Assembly: GCF_035582795.1 (NCBI RefSeq)
Contig: NC_134368.1
Location: 31,618,501-31,682,500, forward strand
DNA length: 64,000 nucleotides
Source of the DNA: Mycteria americana
Lineage: Eukaryota; Chordata; Aves; Ciconiiformes; Ciconiidae
Direction: 5' to 3'
This document shows, piece after piece, positions 45,435-64,000 of this stretch; positions within the stretch are counted from its first letter, which is position 1; each line of letters begins with the position of its first letter. Made by a program: the position numbers and the translations under genes. The notes beneath the pieces were generated by a model. It saw only the letters and a list, made by a program, of their open reading frames with translations. It had not been told where the DNA came from and searched no databases.

Positions 45435-45894
45435 TCGCTCCAGCTTGGCAAAGGCTTTCCTATTGTTTCCCAGACAAACAGCGAAGTGGCTGGGAGTTGC
45501 CATCTCTGCTAGGTCTGCTCGGTGTCCCGGGCAGCCTTTGATCCGCAGCGGCTCTAGCCGTCGGGCTCCGCCGAGGGGCCGCGGACCAGGGGGAGCCGCG
45601 GCAGCGCCGCTTCCCCTCTCCCCGGGGGTTGCCGCTCGGGCTCCCCGCGGGCAGGCAGGGTCTGGCGAGCGCCTGCAGCCTGATGGGGGCTGGAGAGTGT
45701 GAATGTAACCCCCTCCCGCCATCCCCACCCCAGTCCCGGCTGGCTGTAGGCGGCCGCTGTCTCCCCGACGGGGCGCACCGGGGGAAGGGGGGCGGCTTGT
45801 GACGCCCTCGGCATCTCCCAGGGCCGATGCAGAGCCCAGCTGGGGTCCCAGCTCGGCTGCCTTAACTCCGTGTCCCTGGATGGGGCAAGAGACG

Positions 45895-45955
45895 GGATCA
45901 AAGCAAGGAGACAGGCATCAAAGGTTCCTCTGTCATCGGCTGATCAAAATATGAA
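45895..45955. promoter_or_regulatory. candidate TCF/LEF cluster in PDGFRA intron 1
   Basis: Two perfect ATCAAAG motifs (45897-45903 and 45917-45923), spaced 20 bases (two helical turns), are followed by TGATCAAAAT at 45941. ATCAAAG is the TCF/LEF core. It sits just after the intron-1 CpG island. Wnt response is inferred only. Confidence 0.25.
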
Positions 45956-46730
45956 CTGTGGAGATCTGACTTTTAACTCTGGGTCTAGAAACGCTAGGGA
46001 AAGATCTCCCAGCAAGGGACTTCGGTTGTAGCTTCTAGTTAACAAAGAGCATTTTAGAAAGGCCCTCAGCTAAACAGCGGTTTAGCCAACCTCAAAGCTT
46101 GGAAAAAAAAAAAAGTTTGAAGAAAAATGAGACCGCACAAAGCACTGGGATTTAGGAGTCCACAAGCAAACCAGCTCTCCCAGCCTGCAGGCGCTCTCCT
46201 GCTGCTTTAAAATGAGAGCCCTTGTCCTGGTACTCCTCTCCAGGCACCAAGGGGCAGGAGGTGTGCCAGTCTGTCTGCCATCGGACAGTGGGGCCATCTT
46301 TGCTGTTATTTTCTTGTTGATGTAGGGGAAATCTTCATGCGGCTGTGAGAGTAATATATAGGTATTAGGTTTCAAGAAAGCAGGAAGTAATAAATATTTT
46401 AATAAAATACCTCTCCGCAGTACTACAGTATTGAGCTAGGATTCGAGTACAATGTATACAGACAGAAAAAGCCTTGCATACCCCAGACCTTGCTGGTTAT
46501 TTCCAACTGTACCAGTTGGTCTAAAAATGAGGGTGAAATGTATAACCTTATACAATCCTTGCCTTGCTTGCTTCCTTAGATCATCATGGCCACAATGGCA
46601 CTACTTCTGCATGTGAACTCCAAAAATTTTAATAGAATATGTTTGCTTCACTTGTCTTAGAGACCAGGGAATGACTTCTGAGAGGTGATTTTTCCTGGTG
46701 GTGGCAAGAATTGCTGATAATTTAAAAAAA

Positions 46731-46746
46731 GCAAGCAAGCAAGCAA
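46731..46746 (+). repeat. (GCAA)n simple repeat
   Basis: Four tandem GCAA units after an A run. Confidence 0.6.
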
Positions 46747-48529
46747 ACGATCCTTTCTCTCCCTCTTGCCTTGCTCTCCTGCTTGACTCATCTCTTTCAA
46801 GTCAATAAAGCTTTGCATGGGCACCCAAGGGAAACATTTGCAACAGCGAGGCTTCCTAGCTCCTGAGGTCAACAGAGGTGGGTTGGTTTTTCCATGCAAT
46901 GCTTCTGAGCACTTGAGTTGGGCTCTGAGGTGTTCTTTGATCTGATCCTGAGAACCTAAGTGAGATGTATTCCTTGGAAGTGCCAATCTTTTTGTCTGTT
47001 TCCTGAGACAGTCTGAAAATCCTCTTTGGACAGAGTGGGGAAATTTAGATTTTGCAAATTTCCCCCCACCTTTAGCTCCTAGACTGGTGGAGTCTGTCCT
47101 TGAGAGTTAGGCTGAAGAATCGGGGTTGACTGGAAGGCTCCTTGGGTAGCAGCCATGACTGTGTGTCCTGCAGAGCCCAAAGTGCACCGCAGGAGCCCAA
47201 CACTGGGCTAGTCTTGGTGTGTGGTTATTCCTGCATACAGGCTATGCTGGGTGCAAATACTTGTAAAGGGATATGGAACAAGCCTCATTTTAGGAGAACA
47301 TTTATGCCAATCTTTTTCATTGAAGAAATTTTCTTGTGTTGTTTGAGCCTTTCCCCAGTGAAACCCGCCTGTTAGCACTGCAGGGTAGCTCTGCTCTTGC
47401 AGAGAATTAAGTTTGCAATTTGGGAATTGAGAACCAAGATATGTTTCAGGAGGTCCTGTCTGAACATTTACATTCAGCTAGTGACATGTAGCACAAGAAG
47501 GAAGTGTTCCCCCCTTTTCTTGGGCTAGCCTTAGCTCTTTCTGGAAAAGATCAGTCTTCCCAGAAGGACAGACTGCCACTCTGACAAAATCACCACTGCA
47601 ATTATCCAGCCCTCTCATAACAAGGGTAATCACATCATTACATGCCAAGATTTGCAATCCAACTACTGCTGTATTCCTTATGTAAATACAGACCAATAGA
47701 GACCAGTTTTGTTTTTTTTTTTAAAAATCGGTGAACTCGCATGAAATTGAAATATAAGAAATTTGAATTTTAAGTGGATCCAGGAGATCCAGTTTAAAGT
47801 CCATCAGCTACATTGGAGAGTAGCGCTTCCTTCTGCTCGACAAGAAATTTGGCTCATTAATGTGGATCAACATTGCCATCCTGTGGCCGAGAGTATGAAC
47901 TGTAGTGACTGGGTAGCTGGCAGGAGATAAGTCTGTTAGTCTTCAGTCTTCTGGTAGATGGGCTAGTTTTCTGCCTTGAAAGAGGTCTTTGTTTCATTTA
48001 CAGCAGTATGAAAAATGTATACCACTGGCTCTTCTTGGCCCACCAAGGTGCTTTCTCTCTAGGTTATGTAGAGCAATCACCTAGGATATTCCTAAATAAT
48101 TTTCTAAACACATATTTCCATCAGCTTTCTGGATATTGATTTTACTTTGTCTTCTAAGTGCAGTCAATGAAACCCTTCTTGGTAGGAAGCCAGCGCTTGG
48201 CAGTGAGTGTTTAGAAGATTGACTCCTTGCTGATAACAGTTCTTCAGATGTTCTTTTCCTGACTTTTTATCACTAAAGCACACAAGAGAGATATCAAAAT
48301 TTCAGTCAGATCCTTTCAAAACCCAGCGGTTAAAGTAGATGCAATGACTGCTTTACCCTGGGCAATCAGCCTCCCCTGCAGACAGTTTGGCAAACCCTTC
48401 ATGGCATCACGTAGCTTTCACTGTACACGGCCATGTTTCTATTTTAGCTAGCAATGTTCAAGGTATGCAAGGAATTAAGGTTGGCTCAAACTTATGTTGT
48501 ATGTGTGCTGTCAATACTGGGCTTCAGCT

Positions 48530-48605
48530 TGCATAAATCTACTGGCTTCAGTGAAGTTACACCAATTTATGGTTTGATGGAGCGGTGTTAGGAACTGGAC
48601 CTGGT
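48530..48605 (+). repeat. ancient interspersed repeat fragment
   Basis: CTGGCTTCAGTGAAGTTACA followed by CCAATTTATGG and later CTGGACCTGG matches the recurring phrase 'same-sense TTCAGTGGAGTTACACC...TTTA...CTGGCCC'. It is diverged; the family is not certain. Confidence 0.4.
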
Positions 48606-50084
48606 GTATTTATTTAGGGCTGAGATTTGGGTGATTTAGGACTCAGAGAGCTGGTCTGTCATAAGGAAGGTAAAAAGGGCAAATAAGTGCATGCAAAAAA
48701 TTAGGTGATCATAAATAAACAAAAACATAGTAAGCATACCTGCTGGGTGTTGTGGAAATGAGTAAACTCTCTTTTGCCCAGAAGTGTGAAATTGTACCTC
48801 CATTAAACCTTGACTCCAGCACTGATGTGCGAGGATACGTCGCAGATGGGACTCCAGCATGCTTAAGTCAGATGCACGATGTAATTAAATCCAATTCAAA
48901 TAGATTTTGAGTACAGATGATGGTGAATCCTTAGTACATTATTCTGTCTTTCACAGTGAGGAAGTGTTACTCTGGGTCTTGATGAGATTAACAGGTCATT
49001 GAGGAAAGATCAAAGCTCTAGGTTGTGAAAGAATAGCCAGCTGGAAAACACAAATTTAGTTAAGTCCTTGTGTTTTTAAACTGCAACGGTAGATTGAGGC
49101 ACTCAGCTCTTACAGATTGCTATGGCAGCCCAACCAAGACAGCAACGTAGCGCTTTGGAAATGCCATCACCTGCACTTACGTCAGTAGAGTCATGAGTGA
49201 AACTCACACGCACAGCTCTGCAACAGGGTAAGGCCACTTCAGCAGAGCTTCTGCAGACTGGTGTGCGAGAGCTGAGCTAGCTTTGTGTTTTCTCCTTCTG
49301 TACTGCCTCACTTGCACTGAATGGTCTGCAAAAACAACACAAAAGGGGGGCGAGATCTGCCTTTTCAGAGAGACGAGGCAAAAGGAAACTTGGCAGACAG
49401 CAGGGTAACATTGTCTTGTGGATCTTGGAGGTTAGGAGTCAGATCAATAGAGCAGACCATGGTAAGTCTTTCAAGATTTACAGTGGGTTACTTTATCAGA
49501 AAAAAATTACAGGATATAAATGTGATAAAAATGAGTAAGGAGGCTGAGACTGAGGGACTTCTTTGATGTCCTAGAGTCTGTTATCAATGGGAGACAGATA
49601 CATAAACACATGGCAATTATTGCTAATTGAAGAATCAGGCAAAATGCCTTCTCTCTGCTGGAATGTTGTCAGCTGAATTTCTGAAGTTGTTTGTACATGT
49701 TTTTGGGGGTTGGTAGTTTGTAAGTCTTCTAATCCTGCTTCTGAGACCTTTATGTTTGATTCGCACATCAAATACTTTTTGCTTTGCAAAAGCACGCTGT
49801 CTGCTCCGCACGTTGCTGGAGGAAAGAGGGACTGGTTCAAAAACACTCCTTGGCATGTTGTAAACATCTAACATCCATATGGCACTGGCATAGTCGTAAT
49901 AACTGGATGTACCTACGTGCTTTCCTATCTCAGCATCAGGAGCTGAATATCAGAGCGTGAATAGAAACTCTGCAGAACCTTTGAAAAGTAGTCCCTGTCT
50001 TGGCACATCATCCTTTATTTTACTCCTTGGTCTGTGTTTCAGATTAGGGGCTCTTCCGTGCAGACAATTTTTAATCTATATTGG

Positions 50085-50160
50085 CTTTGGGCCAAATCCA
50101 GTTACTATTAAAGTCACCAACAAAATGTCCATTGATTTCAATGGGAGCAGGGTTTGGAGG
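50085..50160. repeat. ancient interspersed repeat fragment
   Basis: GGGCCAAATCCAGTTACTAT and later CCATTGATTTCAATGGGAGC belong to the same recurring old-repeat phrase as at 37.5 and 48.5 kb, in the other orientation at the left end. Confidence 0.4.
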
Positions 50161-51070
50161 AGCTCCTCCTTTGGAAATTATCTAGCAGGCTGCTTGAGGG
50201 TCTTAAGTAGAAATGTCATTAGATGGCTCAAAAATTACATAGATGTTTATTGCCACTGCTGCCTCTTCAAGACTGATGCCTTAGGATTATGTGTTTGAAA
50301 GCTAAAATTATCGCATGTGATCTATGACTCCACACTGTCGGGGAGAAGAGATGCTCTGCGAATGGCAGTGCTGGCCTACAATCTGTTGTGGATTTATTCC
50401 ATTAGAAAATTTTAGCATATGTTTTAAATAGCATGTCTCTCGATCAAGGGAATTCTTGCTAAGTAAGCAATAAACACTATTGTATTGCATTCTATTCAGT
50501 AAGCTATATATATACATATGTACAATGGCAAAACAAAAATATCACTCAGGATTGCACGATTTGTAATAAAAGTAGCTTTTAAATATGCTTTATCTCCCAT
50601 AAAAGCTGCTTGCAGCTAAAAGGCCAGGACTTACTGCACGAAGCCATTGCATGCTCACCGATGTCTGTGAGGGTACTGCCCCTGTGCAGGGGTGCTTCTG
50701 TGGGCTCAGTCCCGGAGGCTGCAGCGGGCATCAGGGCTGCTTGCAGGCTGTTTGAGAGAGGGATGCGCCAGGACTTGGCTCCTTGCGCTGCCCGTGGAGA
50801 GAAGGGGTTATGGTGCCTTAGCTGCATTCCCCGTGCTGGGGAAGTGTCTGTGGCCCCACGTACCCCGTGGGAGGTGGTGGCACACGTCTCAATGGGCTGC
50901 GGGCGCGAGCCGGGGTCCCCAGGCCGTTTCTCTCCGTGGCACCATGCAGAGTGCTGGGAAGCTGCGCTAGAGCACTGCAGGAGAGGGGTCCTGCAAACTC
51001 TCATTCCTGTTGTCAGTCCATTAACTGGCTCCCTCTTGCCTTCTCCTTTCTGTTTCAGTTGTTGGTAGCT

Positions 51071-64000
<12,930 letters not shown>

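Larger units (their letters stand above)
43859..51058 (+). other. PDGFRA: PDGFRA intron 1, with CpG island
   Basis: Intron of about 7.2 kb. Its first 2 kb (about 43980-45800) is a strong CpG island continuous with the promoter; large frames there (423 codons at 44138-45409, 312 at 44764-45702, 329 on the minus strand) overlap one another and show no domain. It also holds an (AAAAC)n run, a (GCAA)n run and two old repeat traces. The rest is unremarkable AT-rich DNA. Confidence 0.6.

Noticed and set aside
44138-45702. Open frames of 423, 312 and 329 codons on both strands in PDGFRA intron 1
   Set aside because: They overlap one another in a CpG island where AT-rich stop codons are rare. The translations are Pro/Arg/Ala/Gly-rich with no domain, and no splice structure supports them.

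Overview
The window is vertebrate nuclear DNA, most likely from a bird. It carries the 5' part of a conserved gene block: the ParaHox homeobox gene GSX2 at the left (complete, 3162-4154) and the receptor tyrosine kinase gene PDGFRA at the right (first noncoding exon near 43.7-43.86 kb, coding exons 2-12 at 51071-62009). Both are on the + strand, as in other jawed vertebrates (CHIC2-GSX2-PDGFRA-KIT-KDR). The avian call is an inference: the GSX2-PDGFRA gap is only about 39 kb, PDGFRA intron 1 is about 7.2 kb, GC-rich islands are dense and strong, and few young transposons are visible.

Layout. 1-2950: GSX2 upstream flank, with AT-rich blocks dense in homeodomain sites set between GC-rich segments, then a TATA box. 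3162-4154: GSX2, two coding exons split by a 171-bp intron. 4155-4890: 3' UTR with three polyadenylation signals. 5-12.7 kb: alternating GC-rich islands, two GC-rich minisatellites and conserved-looking AT-rich blocks, as expected of the regulatory surroundings of a developmental homeobox gene. 12.8-39.3 kb: mostly AT-rich intergenic DNA with microsatellites, old degraded interspersed repeats and one minus-strand reading frame at 25.1-25.5 kb that looks coding but is not recognised. 39.3-43.6 kb: a second series of GC-rich islands leading to the PDGFRA promoter. 43.7-64.0 kb: PDGFRA exons 1-12 and part of intron 12.

The PDGFRA exons splice in frame and phase through eleven coding exons to give 595 codons plus one base. 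This covers the signal peptide, five Ig-like domains, the transmembrane helix and the juxtamembrane segment. The tyrosine kinase domain starts in the next exon, which lies beyond the window. No tRNA, rRNA, CRISPR array or intact mobile element was seen. GSX2 is a nuclear transcription factor of the ventral forebrain and neural tube; PDGFRA is a cell-surface receptor of mesenchyme, neural crest and oligodendrocyte precursors. Their adjacency is ancient linkage rather than an operon, but the shared non-coding DNA between them probably holds enhancers for both.
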